This document shows, piece by piece, positions 1 through 7,984 of a DNA stretch of 64,000 nucleotides. The first letter of the stretch is position 1. Each line of letters starts with the position of its first letter. The DNA is taken from positions 1 to 64,000 of the forward strand of contig NZ_JMPS01000038.1 of the NCBI RefSeq assembly GCF_000735455.1, given 5' to 3'. The stretch is from Yokenella regensburgei ATCC 49455. GTDB lineage: Bacteria; Pseudomonadota; Gammaproteobacteria; Enterobacterales; Enterobacteriaceae. A program made the position numbers and the translations under genes. The notes beneath the pieces were generated by a model. That model was not told the DNA's origin. It worked only from the letters and a program-made list of their open reading frames with translations, and made no database searches.

Positions 1-2
1 AT

Positions 3-683
3 AAAGGATGGTTAGTAGTTAATGATGACAAAGAACTCATGCAGTTTGCCAAAAGGAATCTCGATATATTGAATAAAGTATTCCTTGAAAATAAATACTC
101 TGATATTGAAGGATCTATTTCTGAAATAATAAAAGAAATGATAAAGGAACAAGAGGCTAAAATTATTACACCTATCAATGATAAGATGTATTTTAATCTT
201 TTGATTTTTTACAGCCTGCAATTATTCAGAACAAAAAAAATGATATCAGCGGCTCAACAAAAAATTGAGAAACTGACTTTAGTACGAGGGGATGTAGAAA
301 TAGAATTAGATAATTGTCAAAAGGAAACCTTCCTTAAATGTATGCTGTATATAATGTCTTTCCAGTTTGCTCTTAAAATTGAGAAAGAATGCTTCAGTAT
401 CAAAATACACAAAAACCATACCAAAATAAACTATATAACGTCAGATTCACCTGCAATATATCACAATGATGGTGCTATTGCTGCGATGCCACTTTCACCT
501 CGTTTATTTGTAAACTTCAGTTTGAATAAAAACACAAATGCAATCCCACCGACAAGAATACAATTTGAGATTGTCGATATCTACGATCCTGAAAAAATAA
601 AAATAACAAATAGACTCGTCCATGAATTTTCTAATAATTTTTTGTTTGCTAAGAAGAATGTAGACTTGAAGCTTAATCTTTAG
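3..683 (+). CDS. DUF4238 family protein, 5' end cut by window edge
   Basis: The reading frame is open from the left edge (codon at 3-5) through the stop at 681-683, so the first ATG at 39 is probably internal and the true start is upstream. The visible part is mostly helical and charged. A central stretch ending near residue 70 of the ATG-39 version contains an LQLFRT motif, and a later YITSDSPAI segment is followed by MPLSPRLFV. This helical region plus 'SDxPxI ... PLSP' layout is typical of DUF4238 proteins. These are of unknown biochemical function and are often found as single genes in integrated elements. The codon use is AT-rich like the rest of the element. The family assignment rests on these motifs only. 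Confidence 0.65.
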   Translation, partial: KGWLVVNDDKELMQFAKRNLDILNKVFLENKYSDIEGSISEIIKEMIKEQEAKIITPINDKMYFNLLIFYSLQLFRTKKMISAAQQKIEKLTLVRGDVEIELDNCQKETFLKCMLYIMSFQFALKIEKECFSIKIHKNHTKINYITSDSPAIYHNDGAIAAMPLSPRLFVNFSLNKNTNAIPPTRIQFEIVDIYDPEKIKITNRLVHEFSNNFLFAKKNVDLKLNL

Positions 684-1022
684 GTCTAAGTCTCATCTGT
701 TTTGTGATGCGATATTTTTCGCACATAGGCTTAAAAATAATGTTCGCTCTTATGCCTGAATGTATTTAAATATGCTCAGGTTTTTTATCGTGGTCATCAA
801 TGCTTTTAAAAAAATCATTTGAAATATAGACTACAGAAAACAAAAGTGTAAGCACGGATAATACCCCCTTAAAACCAGTGATATATAAGGGGGCTTCACC
901 AAACAAATCAAGTACAGCAGTAATATTTATTATGGTGAAAATTAATAGCCTTTTTTATTTTACATCCACTCATTAACAATCAATAAATAACTTACAATCG
1001 CAGCCAACCATTTAAAAAATAA
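684..1022. other. AT-rich non-coding gap between convergent element genes
   Basis: The 339 bases lie between the convergent stops of the DUF4238 gene and the helix-turn-helix gene. They hold a probable terminator for the first (755-786). They also hold a second hairpin with 8-base perfect arms (CCCCCTTA at 864-871, TAAGGGGG at 886-893, 14-base loop) without a U-run, which could end transcription coming from the right. No convincing ORF or RNA gene is visible. Confidence 0.6.
755..786 (+). terminator. Intrinsic terminator after DUF4238 gene
   Basis: Arms at 755-765 and 770-780 pair over 10 of 11 positions, counting two G-U pairs, with a TTAA loop. Six Ts follow at 781-786. The hairpin lies 72 bases beyond the stop codon at 683 and fits a Rho-independent terminator. 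Confidence 0.6.
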
Positions 1023-1628
1023 TTATTTTTTGAAAATACATTTCAATTCTAGAGTTTCTTGTGCTGAATTAGAAAGCTGGATTAGATTATTCAGCAACTC
1101 TACGAAAGAATCATTGAATACTTGTCGTTCATTTAAATCTATCCAATCCCAGGATAAAGCTTCTTCTATTGAGACCCAAACAATGTGTACTCGTTCTTCT
1201 TTTAAATAAAGTTCAAATCGTTCTTCTGGTGTTCTAAGCGCATGAGATAGGATTTTATTTCGATTATGTAACTCATCATAATTATCAATATGCCAGAATG
1301 GTTGTTCTATTGTGAAGTCAATCAGTGAGTTAAATGCAAGCCCTCGAACCTGAGCACCATGCATAGTGCTTTTTACTTTATGACTATCTCGCCAAATCCT
1401 TAAATCACCCAACAAATAATTTACTCGTTGATTTCGAGCCTTACTATCTTCGGCTTGGTATTGAATGTATTCAGGTCCACCACCATTTTGTCGGTAACGA
1501 GCTAATGTTTTAACACTAATACCAAGGTAAAGAGCAGCCAAATCAACATTCAGTGTCGTATCGTCAGGCATATCACCGAATAGCTTCCAGACTTCCGATA
1601 ATTCTCTCAGTGTCTCAATGATCTTCAT
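1023..1628 (-). CDS. Helix-turn-helix protein of the AlpA/excisionase-like type
   Basis: This is a 201-residue protein. Residues about 24-60 form a small winged-helix-like DNA-binding domain (LAALYLGISVKTLARYRQNG, then GGPEYI), the pattern seen in AlpA-type regulators and excisionases of integrated elements. The remaining roughly 140 residues are not recognised. The gene starts with ATG, 64 bases downstream of qatD and on the same strand, so it may be read through from the Qat operon. Its job could be control of the operon or help in excision; neither is shown by the sequence. The DNA-binding call is moderately secure and the role is open. Confidence 0.55.
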   Translation of the reverse strand: MKIIETLRELSEVWKLFGDMPDDTTLNVDLAALYLGISVKTLARYRQNGGGPEYIQYQAEDSKARNQRVNYLLGDLRIWRDSHKVKSTMHGAQVRGLAFNSLIDFTIEQPFWHIDNYDELHNRNKILSHALRTPEERFELYLKEERVHIVWVSIEEALSWDWIDLNERQVFNDSFVELLNNLIQLSNSAQETLELKCIFKK

Positions 1629-1692
1629 ATTTCATTTCTCCCGATAAAGATAGAGTATATTTACAACTAATCATCCACTCTTCTTATATAAA

Positions 1693-2427
1693 TCATCGTT
1701 CACCGATAGAAAGAATTCGCCTAAAATTCTCTTCTAATTTATATTCAACAGTTTCTGAATCACACCCCCATATTTCGGATATACCTCTAATGGCTTTATC
1801 AACATCCCAAGGGAATAGATTTTTCCCACTGAATTTTGCGAAAGGTGCATCTGTCTCTGTTAATAATCTATCTTTTGGTATTAATCCTATTATCTCTTTT
1901 CCTTTTTTTGAGTTTAACATTGCAGGACCAACTGAGAACCAGGCCCCAATATCTATGGCTTTATCCAGCTCAGTTTTTGTGCCAGTAAACCAATGAAATA
2001 TTGGAACCCCATCAATCCCCTTCAATTCATCCACAACTTTATCTGCACTACCTCGTGAATGTATTGACATAATCTTCCCGCCCCGATGATGAATCTCTCT
2101 TAAAATATGTCTAAAAACTTTCAGTTGGATCTCAGCATGTTTTTTATAATCTTGTCCACCATCAAGTCCTATCTCGCCAACATACTTTACTTGGGGTAGC
2201 AAAATATCAAAGATAGCTAACTCTTCGTGCCGCAAGTGTGCCAACTCAGGATGTAGTCCTAAAGCAGTTTTTATTCTTTTACAGCCAGAAACAAGCCTAT
2301 TGCTACCAATATACGCATTCGGTGTAGTCGTGACAGAAAGGACATATAGTCCTTTCTTATCACATTGATAAATAATATCCTTTGGATCTTTGTATAGATC
2401 CAAATGACAATGCATATCAAACTTCAA
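1693..2427 (-). CDS. qatD: QatD, TatD-like metal-dependent DNase of Qat defence system
   Basis: This 244-residue protein has the TatD layout: an N-terminal metal site MHCHLD, the glutamate of GEIGLDGG, SIHSRGS and FHWFTG histidines, and the late TETDAPF aspartate. All the usual metal-binding residues are present, so it should be an active TatD-type hydrolase. The start is a TTG whose last two bases and the following A form the TGA stop of the upstream qatC frame (2424-2427), a translational-coupling overlap; the next ATG is three codons later. It is the last gene of qatA-qatB-qatC-qatD, the order known for Qat systems. In those systems TatD-like proteins are required for protection, though their substrate is not settled. 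Confidence 0.85.
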   Translation of the reverse strand: MKFDMHCHLDLYKDPKDIIYQCDKKGLYVLSVTTTPNAYIGSNRLVSGCKRIKTALGLHPELAHLRHEELAIFDILLPQVKYVGEIGLDGGQDYKKHAEIQLKVFRHILREIHHRGGKIMSIHSRGSADKVVDELKGIDGVPIFHWFTGTKTELDKAIDIGAWFSVGPAMLNSKKGKEIIGLIPKDRLLTETDAPFAKFSGKNLFPWDVDKAIRGISEIWGCDSETVEYKLEENFRRILSIGER

Positions 2428-3765
2428 ACTAATTTTTCCTTCTTCAAGAAAGCTTCTACTTCTTGTAATCCTTCAATGAATACATTTTCATACTTGCCAA
2501 TATCCTGCTCTTTAAGCTTTCCAGATTTCAATACCCACGCCTTCAAATTTCTTTTTTTAGCATTTTCAATAGCCATTATCACTGAAAAGATATCATCTCT
2601 TCCATCTTGTTTATTTTTAACAAAATTCAGTAAATTAGCATATGAAGCTTGATGATATGTTATTGATTCTTTTACTCCCCCTCTTAATAGGGAGGCTCGT
2701 CTAATCATACAAGGCACACAGGTAGCCACATTGCTGATGCTTTCTTTTCCAATGACTGCACGAAACTGTAGAATCAACGATATCAGCGAGTATATTCTTA
2801 TCTTTGCATTCACTAACCATTTGTCCTTTTGTTTTGAATTGGTACGGGTTAGTAAACTTCATCTTAAAACCAACGTTATCAAAAATACTTTGTATCATTT
2901 CGATAAAATATGGATGAGTAGTTCTTGTGCTAAGAGAGCCAATTCTTCGATTTGTCAATGGGGCATTCAATGAGATAAAACCATTCTCAGGTACATATAT
3001 CGATATGTTATTTTTATTATTAGCTTTCATCACAGCATCTGCACCAACAGCAGCAAATGCTAAGAAATTCAAGCTGCGTGTTCTCATCGTAATATCTCTT
3101 TGCATTCCCCTTCCTATAGGATTTGCACTGGTGCAAAGCCTTGAGAAATTCCCCTTACCTTTGATTCCTTTTGATATTTGTTCCTGTTTTGCTTTATCTC
3201 CTTTGTATGAATGACTTATTAACAACGGTTTCTCACCTGCTGTTAAAATATCAATAACACCGATTGCACTGTCTAACCCACCAGAAAACAGAGAAATACA
3301 ATCCAATCCATCTAAATTTATTAATCTACGCCCATTGACTGGTTTAAATGGAACAGGAGGTTTCATTCCATCTTTTTTAAAATCAAATTTCCAGACATCT
3401 CCACTTAAAAACTGTAATGCTTTTTCAATATATGTTTTATTCTTTATCCAGATAGTTGGATTTATGACCCTAACAGATACGTTTATATCCCGTGTCCAAC
3501 CATCAAAGCAATCATCACGAACTATAAAGGTGTCAGCGGCTGTCACAGCCATTGATATTGTCAGGAAATCCATTACCTCGTCTGATATTTGAACTCCTAA
3601 TCTTTTAATTGCGTCATATACAGGCTTTCCTATTGTTGCAATATCATTTCGAGGCTTTATTCCATTTTTGGCAACGACTCCATCTCTCGAATAAATTTGA
3701 ACTGAAATAGTAGAATCATTCGATGCTGGCAACCGACTATAATCATGGTCTATATAAATATTCAT
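2424..3765 (-). pseudogene. qatC: QatC, QueC-like ATPase, split by a +1 frameshift in the zinc knuckle
   Basis: The frame starting at 3765 runs for 354 codons and stops at 2701. It contains an ATP-pyrophosphatase loop SLFSGGLDSAIG and resembles the 7-cyano-7-deazaguanine synthase QueC. Around residue 336 it enters a zinc knuckle (C336, C346) but then terminates at once. The rest of the knuckle (CVPC, then MIRRASLL) and about 98 further residues lie in the next frame and end at 2424, overlapping the qatD start. Dropping one base of the GG at 2721-2722 joins the two into a continuous 446-residue protein with a C-x9-C-x2-C-x2-C motif. That makes a one-base insertion or a sequencing error much likelier than two genes. 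The start overlaps the qatB stop (ATGA). As written, the product lacks two of four zinc cysteines and the C-terminal domain. Confidence 0.85.
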
Positions 3766-4508
3766 TCGCTATAACCCTTCCATTCATCCCAAATTTCAGT
3801 AATAACATCTTTTTGAATTTTAATTATATCTGATTTTGAAAACGATCTAATGTTTTTACTTATTTTCGGTTCCATATGGTTATCAACTATTGCACTAATA
3901 TACTCATGCAATTCATTTTCTGCTCTCTGCAATTCTTTCGCTGACTGTGCATTATTCCAAGATTTTCCTGCGTCCATTGTAACTTGAATAAAAATACTAT
4001 CAGTCAAATAGCAAATCATCGTTTCAATAAGAACATCGTCTGTAATATCTTGTGGGTTAAACGTGGTCTTTCCATCTAAAGCTTCAACTAAAGCATCATT
4101 CATTGCAGTTTGAATTTTATCAGCATCCTCACTGCCATCAGAAAGGGCTTGGGATATTCTTGCAATTGCGTCTTCACATGAGAGTCCATTAAGGCTACTT
4201 AGGTCAATAATAGGATTACTATTCTGATCGTTTACAACCCCATCATTCAGTAATTCAAATAAGCCACCACCAGCACTAACAATATTACCAAGTCGTTCGT
4301 TAGCTGAATCTCCTCCACCTGTTACTTGTCGGGAATAGCGTCCAAGAGCACCTCTTAGTGAAGATATATCTCGGCTTCGAGCAAATCTACCAAAAAGAGT
4401 TCTAAAACCGCTTAGATTTTGATTTCCTCCATTTTTTGCTTGATCTGCCCAAGGTGGAACAAGTGGATTCCCATTTTTAGGTCCTTTACTTGACTGTGAC
4501 GTTCCCAT
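3762..4508 (-). CDS. qatB: QatB, Qat system protein of unknown function
   Basis: This 248-residue protein has a flexible Gly/Ser/Asn-rich N-terminus (MGTSQSSKGP then PPWADQ) and a region SGFRTLFGRFARSRD, followed by a largely helical body. The N-terminal pattern and the position between the KAP ATPase and the QueC-like gene are those of QatB proteins. The ATG at 4506-4508 has a strong AAGGAG site six bases upstream. It begins nine bases after the qatA stop, and its own stop overlaps the qatC ATG, so the operon is tightly coupled. No enzymatic motif is visible. Its biochemical role is unknown in the family, although Qat systems were reported to need it. Confidence 0.85.
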   Translation of the reverse strand: MGTSQSSKGPKNGNPLVPPWADQAKNGGNQNLSGFRTLFGRFARSRDISSLRGALGRYSRQVTGGGDSANERLGNIVSAGGGLFELLNDGVVNDQNSNPIIDLSSLNGLSCEDAIARISQALSDGSEDADKIQTAMNDALVEALDGKTTFNPQDITDDVLIETMICYLTDSIFIQVTMDAGKSWNNAQSAKELQRAENELHEYISAIVDNHMEPKISKNIRSFSKSDIIKIQKDVITEIWDEWKGYSE

Positions 4509-4517
4509 ATCTTCTCC

Positions 4518-6287
4518 TTATTTAAACCAATTTTTTTCTTTTATAAGAGCATTCATCCAATGCGGATTATCGTTTATGCCACTTATAAATCTTTTAAAGA
4601 CTTTCCCTGCTTCGATATGCTTATCTGCAACTAATACAGCCCCAGCAAAACCAGCAGGTTGTTTGCTCCATTCAGTTATAGTTCGAAGGTGTTCAATCAA
4701 ACTTTCCATAACTGGAACAAATTCATCTTGAGATATATCCCGTAATGCAGTTACAGCAGCTTGTGAACTTTTCCTTGTCGTAGTAATCAATACACTTAAC
4801 GCATCTCTTGCTTTTGGAGACAAACCTATTACATAATGGGCTGCTGGCATTGTTTCGCGTGATAAATAGATTGACGCTCGTAAATCCTTATCACTCAATT
4901 TTGGTTCGAGATCAAACCACTTTAAAATAAAATCACTGGTTGCATCATCTTTCGTCCAAGATTCTGGTACAGAATCAGGTAAATTCTTTGGTTTCGTGCT
5001 TTCTATTTCACTAAATAATTCCTTGTAGCCTTTATTAGTATCAATCATTGAATATAAATCATTGGAAGCAGTCTCTCCTGCACATCTTTCAAAGATTACT
5101 AACTTCGTAATGACATTCTCATCTAATGAAATACTTCTTCTTCTAGCAATGTTTGATCTCATTTTTACAATATTTAGTAATCTCTTAACTATTCTTGGAT
5201 TGCCATGTATTATTGGTGAGGTAGCAAATATAGGTGCCAACCGGTCTACTTGATCATATGCCCTTGCTAATTCTAAATTATTCTCTCCTTCTAATATTTT
5301 TATTGCTTCTTCTTTCTTCATAGGATCTTTATGCCATGATTCCTGTAATGATTTCTCCAATGCTATCCTTAGCTTTTCTACCAAATTACTATCTACCCCT
5401 GCATTTACTGCATGAAGCATGAAAAGATACGATCTTATTTCTAAAAGGCCTGTTCTTGGGACTCGGATAGGGACTTGTATTAGTTTATCCAAATAATCAA
5501 TATGATGCCTTGCTGATGTTCCTTTGAAATACTCTGATACGGATGTTCTTATCATGTCTTCATCAGCAGCAATCACAAATGCCGTATTTGGCAGGAATAA
5601 AAATAATCGTATTGCTTCTAATGTTTGTATAGCATTTTGTGGTAAACAACGATCTAGGTTATCTATAAAAACAATTAAATTTTTCCCTAACTCTTTTAAA
5701 ATCCCACTATATTCATCTCTAAATAAATTTATTTGCTGTGGTGGGGTCAATGCTTCTTTATCTTTAATTAACCCACTATTTGCAACCTCCTTACCTGTAC
5801 TAATGGCTTCTTGGTATGTATTTTCATTAACACCGTTATTAAAAATATTTTTAATTGCCCCAACCCCCTTAGAAACCATTCCCCCGGTAGGAATCCCCAT
5901 AGCTAATGCAATTCCTTCAAGGGTGTAACCTAATGCCCTCACTTTATCTACTCGGTTAAATAAACTGAATGTCTTCTCTACAAGGTTTGGGTTTCCTTGG
6001 GCTGCTTCGTTAAGTTTTGTTGCAATAACTTCCAGTAATGCAGCCCTTGCGTCATCATAGCCCTGATACAGCCAAGCATCAAAATTTACAACTAGGATAT
6101 CCTTACCATCTTCTTGATTTATCTGTTTTTCTATAATTTTAAGTAATGATGATTTCCCTGCCCCCCAGTTACCAAATATTCCAATAGACACTGGCAACAT
6201 ATTTTCAGACTTCAATATATCTACTGCGAGACTTGAAACTTCGCCAAAATTTAAGTAATCAATGTTGGATTCTACGTCAGCCCACAT
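4518..6287 (-). CDS. qatA: QatA, KAP-family P-loop ATPase of Qat defence system
   Basis: This protein is about 589 residues long. It shows a Walker A motif GNWGAGKSS near residues 40-48, the KAP signature VVNFDAWLYQGYDD shortly after, and a Walker B FIDNLDRCLP near residues 207-216 followed by AFVIAADED. Between them lies a moderately hydrophobic, glycine-rich stretch (about 118-148) where many KAP proteins carry a membrane-associated insert. The open frame extends to a GTG at 6293. The ATG at 6285-6287 has GGAG at a normal five-base distance, whereas the GTG overlaps that site, so the ATG is chosen. It is the first gene of the Qat operon, which is read away from the integrase. No disruption is visible. 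Confidence 0.88.
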   Translation of the reverse strand: MWADVESNIDYLNFGEVSSLAVDILKSENMLPVSIGIFGNWGAGKSSLLKIIEKQINQEDGKDILVVNFDAWLYQGYDDARAALLEVIATKLNEAAQGNPNLVEKTFSLFNRVDKVRALGYTLEGIALAMGIPTGGMVSKGVGAIKNIFNNGVNENTYQEAISTGKEVANSGLIKDKEALTPPQQINLFRDEYSGILKELGKNLIVFIDNLDRCLPQNAIQTLEAIRLFLFLPNTAFVIAADEDMIRTSVSEYFKGTSARHHIDYLDKLIQVPIRVPRTGLLEIRSYLFMLHAVNAGVDSNLVEKLRIALEKSLQESWHKDPMKKEEAIKILEGENNLELARAYDQVDRLAPIFATSPIIHGNPRIVKRLLNIVKMRSNIARRRSISLDENVITKLVIFERCAGETASNDLYSMIDTNKGYKELFSEIESTKPKNLPDSVPESWTKDDATSDFILKWFDLEPKLSDKDLRASIYLSRETMPAAHYVIGLSPKARDALSVLITTTRKSSQAAVTALRDISQDEFVPVMESLIEHLRTITEWSKQPAGFAGAVLVADKHIEAGKVFKRFISGINDNPHWMNALIKEKNWFK

Positions 6288-6382
6288 ACACACTCCCTAT
6301 TGTTAAATGGCTAACAAACACTTTCATTAGTTTTAGCTTGAAATTATTTCGTGGTAATATATTTACAATGCAACAGTATTAA

Positions 6383-7840
6383 CTAACAAGTTTCGTTTAA
6401 GGGTGGATACTTAGCCGAAGCAAGTAACACATTGTATAATTTAGGAGCAGTCATAAGCATATGCAACTCAATCCTTTGTAATGCTTCAAAAATCCGTTCT
6501 TGATCAGGTTCTGCATACCTTTCTGTTGGATCTGTTGTATTTCTGTGATTGAGCAGTCTCTTAACGACGGCATATGAAACAAGTTCTTCAGCAACCCTAC
6601 CAAATGTCCTTCGTAGATCATGCATACCAAGCTTCAGGATTCCCGCCTCTTGGCAGATATATTCCCTTAGACTTTTGCTATCGGAATAGTGACCAACTCT
6701 ACTTCGAGAAGAACGAGCCGGGAAAACCCACTTCTGTTTGTCCTTACGGGTTACCGTATCGTTTACTATGTCTCTTCTATCTTCCAAAATTCTTTTGACG
6801 GCATCACAAATCGGAAGCTCGTGATCGTTTCGATTCTTAGTGTCGTAAAAACGGATGGTTCGGTTACTCAGGTCAACAAAGCTTGTCGTTTTTGCTTCTT
6901 CATTGGTGAGAGCTTCCCTCCAACATAAAGATGCTGTTTCTTCCTTTCTGGCACCTAACAGGACAGTCAGTAGCAGATAATCGCACCCAAGCCGGTTGAA
7001 GCTCCTCTTGTTGTACAATGCTGTTAAAAATCGTCCAAGAGTATCTTTTGGCGAAAGCGGATTTCTGACACCTTTCGCTTTGTAGCTGTCTTCAAGCTCA
7101 GAACGAGTCCTGAACTTCTTCTGCACTTTCAGAATTGAAAATGGATTGTATGACAGCGATGGTTGCCGTTGTTGTGTCTGGGCATTACTCGATTCGATAT
7201 CGATTGCATGTCTGACAGCTACATTTGCCCACCGGAATGTCTGTTCCGCTGCTGTCCTGGCTCTGCTTGCAATTTCATCAAACTTACGAAGGATCTCATT
7301 ACCAGAAAGATCTTTAACTCTCAGGCCAGACCACTCGGAAAGCCTCTTCTCTGCTTTGTTCAGCACATTAAGTGTGTTCTGTTTAGCTGGTTTTGATCTT
7401 CCTAACAGATGTTGACGATATTGAGCAAACACTTCACTCATAGTGAGTTCAGAAACATCTGCTTCTCGTTTAATTTTGTTGGGGTTTCTCTTTGTTGTGA
7501 TCATTGTCTGAACGAACTGCCGGGCTGCTTCACGAGCTTGATCAATACTCGGAAAATCAGAAACATTGCCAACTTTAACTTTCAGCACAGAACTTGGTTT
7601 CTTACCCTCAGTCACAGTACGATGACCGGAAGACACTCTTCGCTGGATTACATAGGTTTTTTTCGTCAAACTCACCTTAACACCGAATCCCACAGGAGAC
7701 TCCCTGTGGTCATCAAAGACTATGTAAGGTTTTTGGTCAGGGTTAGCTTCGAAAACGACTTTTCCTGCATCGTTAAGAGTAGGCTTCACACCAATGCTTA
7801 ACTTGTTGAGAATAAAAGACTGGCTGAGAGTTGTTTTCAA
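6383..7840 (-). CDS. Tyrosine recombinase (integrase) of the element
   Basis: This 485-residue protein has an N-terminal arm-binding-like region (about 1-120), a core-binding domain (about 130-240) and a C-terminal catalytic domain. The expected active-site set is visible: R298 in GARKEE, H407 and R410 in HDLRR, H432 in LLNHRN and the nucleophile Y442 in TERYAEPD. The second basic residue (usually Lys in the beta hairpin) is less certain. The gene is transcribed away from mutS and its start is about 145 bases from the mutS start, which is the usual place for the integrase at one end of an element. It appears intact. Base composition is intermediate between the cargo genes and the backbone. 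Confidence 0.92.
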   Translation of the reverse strand: MKTTLSQSFILNKLSIGVKPTLNDAGKVVFEANPDQKPYIVFDDHRESPVGFGVKVSLTKKTYVIQRRVSSGHRTVTEGKKPSSVLKVKVGNVSDFPSIDQAREAARQFVQTMITTKRNPNKIKREADVSELTMSEVFAQYRQHLLGRSKPAKQNTLNVLNKAEKRLSEWSGLRVKDLSGNEILRKFDEIASRARTAAEQTFRWANVAVRHAIDIESSNAQTQQRQPSLSYNPFSILKVQKKFRTRSELEDSYKAKGVRNPLSPKDTLGRFLTALYNKRSFNRLGCDYLLLTVLLGARKEETASLCWREALTNEEAKTTSFVDLSNRTIRFYDTKNRNDHELPICDAVKRILEDRRDIVNDTVTRKDKQKWVFPARSSRSRVGHYSDSKSLREYICQEAGILKLGMHDLRRTFGRVAEELVSYAVVKRLLNHRNTTDPTERYAEPDQERIFEALQRIELHMLMTAPKLYNVLLASAKYPPLNETC

Positions 7841-7852
7841 AATATCACCACT

Positions 7853-7917
7853 GTTTGTAGCCCAAGAATGATTAGAAAGTAACCTATCACGCTCCAGGCT
7901 ACAAGTGAGCTACAAAC
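7853..7917. other. Candidate integrase arm-type binding sites
   Basis: Three copies of TTGTAGC lie within 65 bases upstream of the integrase: one on the plus strand (7855-7861) and two on the minus strand (7898-7904 and 7909-7915). The outer two extend to a 9-base inverted pair (GTTTGTAGC at 7853-7861, GCTACAAAC at 7909-7917). Repeated short sites flanking an integrase promoter at an element end are typical of arm-type sites. This is inference from position and repetition. Confidence 0.45.
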
Positions 7918-7984
7918 TAATTGGTTTATGTGCGTTTAAACGATATTTATCCAGGGCCACATGAGCACTTGAAAGAATTAAAAC

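Larger units (their letters stand above)
1..7984. mobile_element. Integrated genomic element carrying a Qat defence operon, left end outside window
   Basis: The stretch is visibly AT-rich compared with the GC-rich backbone that begins at mutS, and its genes have no counterpart next to mutS in E. coli or Salmonella, where ygbA and fhlA occupy this side. It contains a tyrosine recombinase whose start faces mutS, a four-gene Qat-type operon, a helix-turn-helix gene and a DUF4238 gene. The right boundary lies somewhere between the integrase start (7840) and the first codons of mutS (up to about 8000); the left boundary is outside the window. No tRNA gene is present at the junction, so the attachment site is probably in or just ahead of the 5' end of mutS. 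That the stretch is an integrated element is strongly supported; its exact ends and mobility are inference. Confidence 0.8.

Noticed and set aside
2424-2813. Separate 129-codon gene at the end of qatC
   Set aside because: Its coding sense begins with the missing zinc-knuckle cysteines of QatC, so it is the frameshifted C-terminus and not an independent gene.
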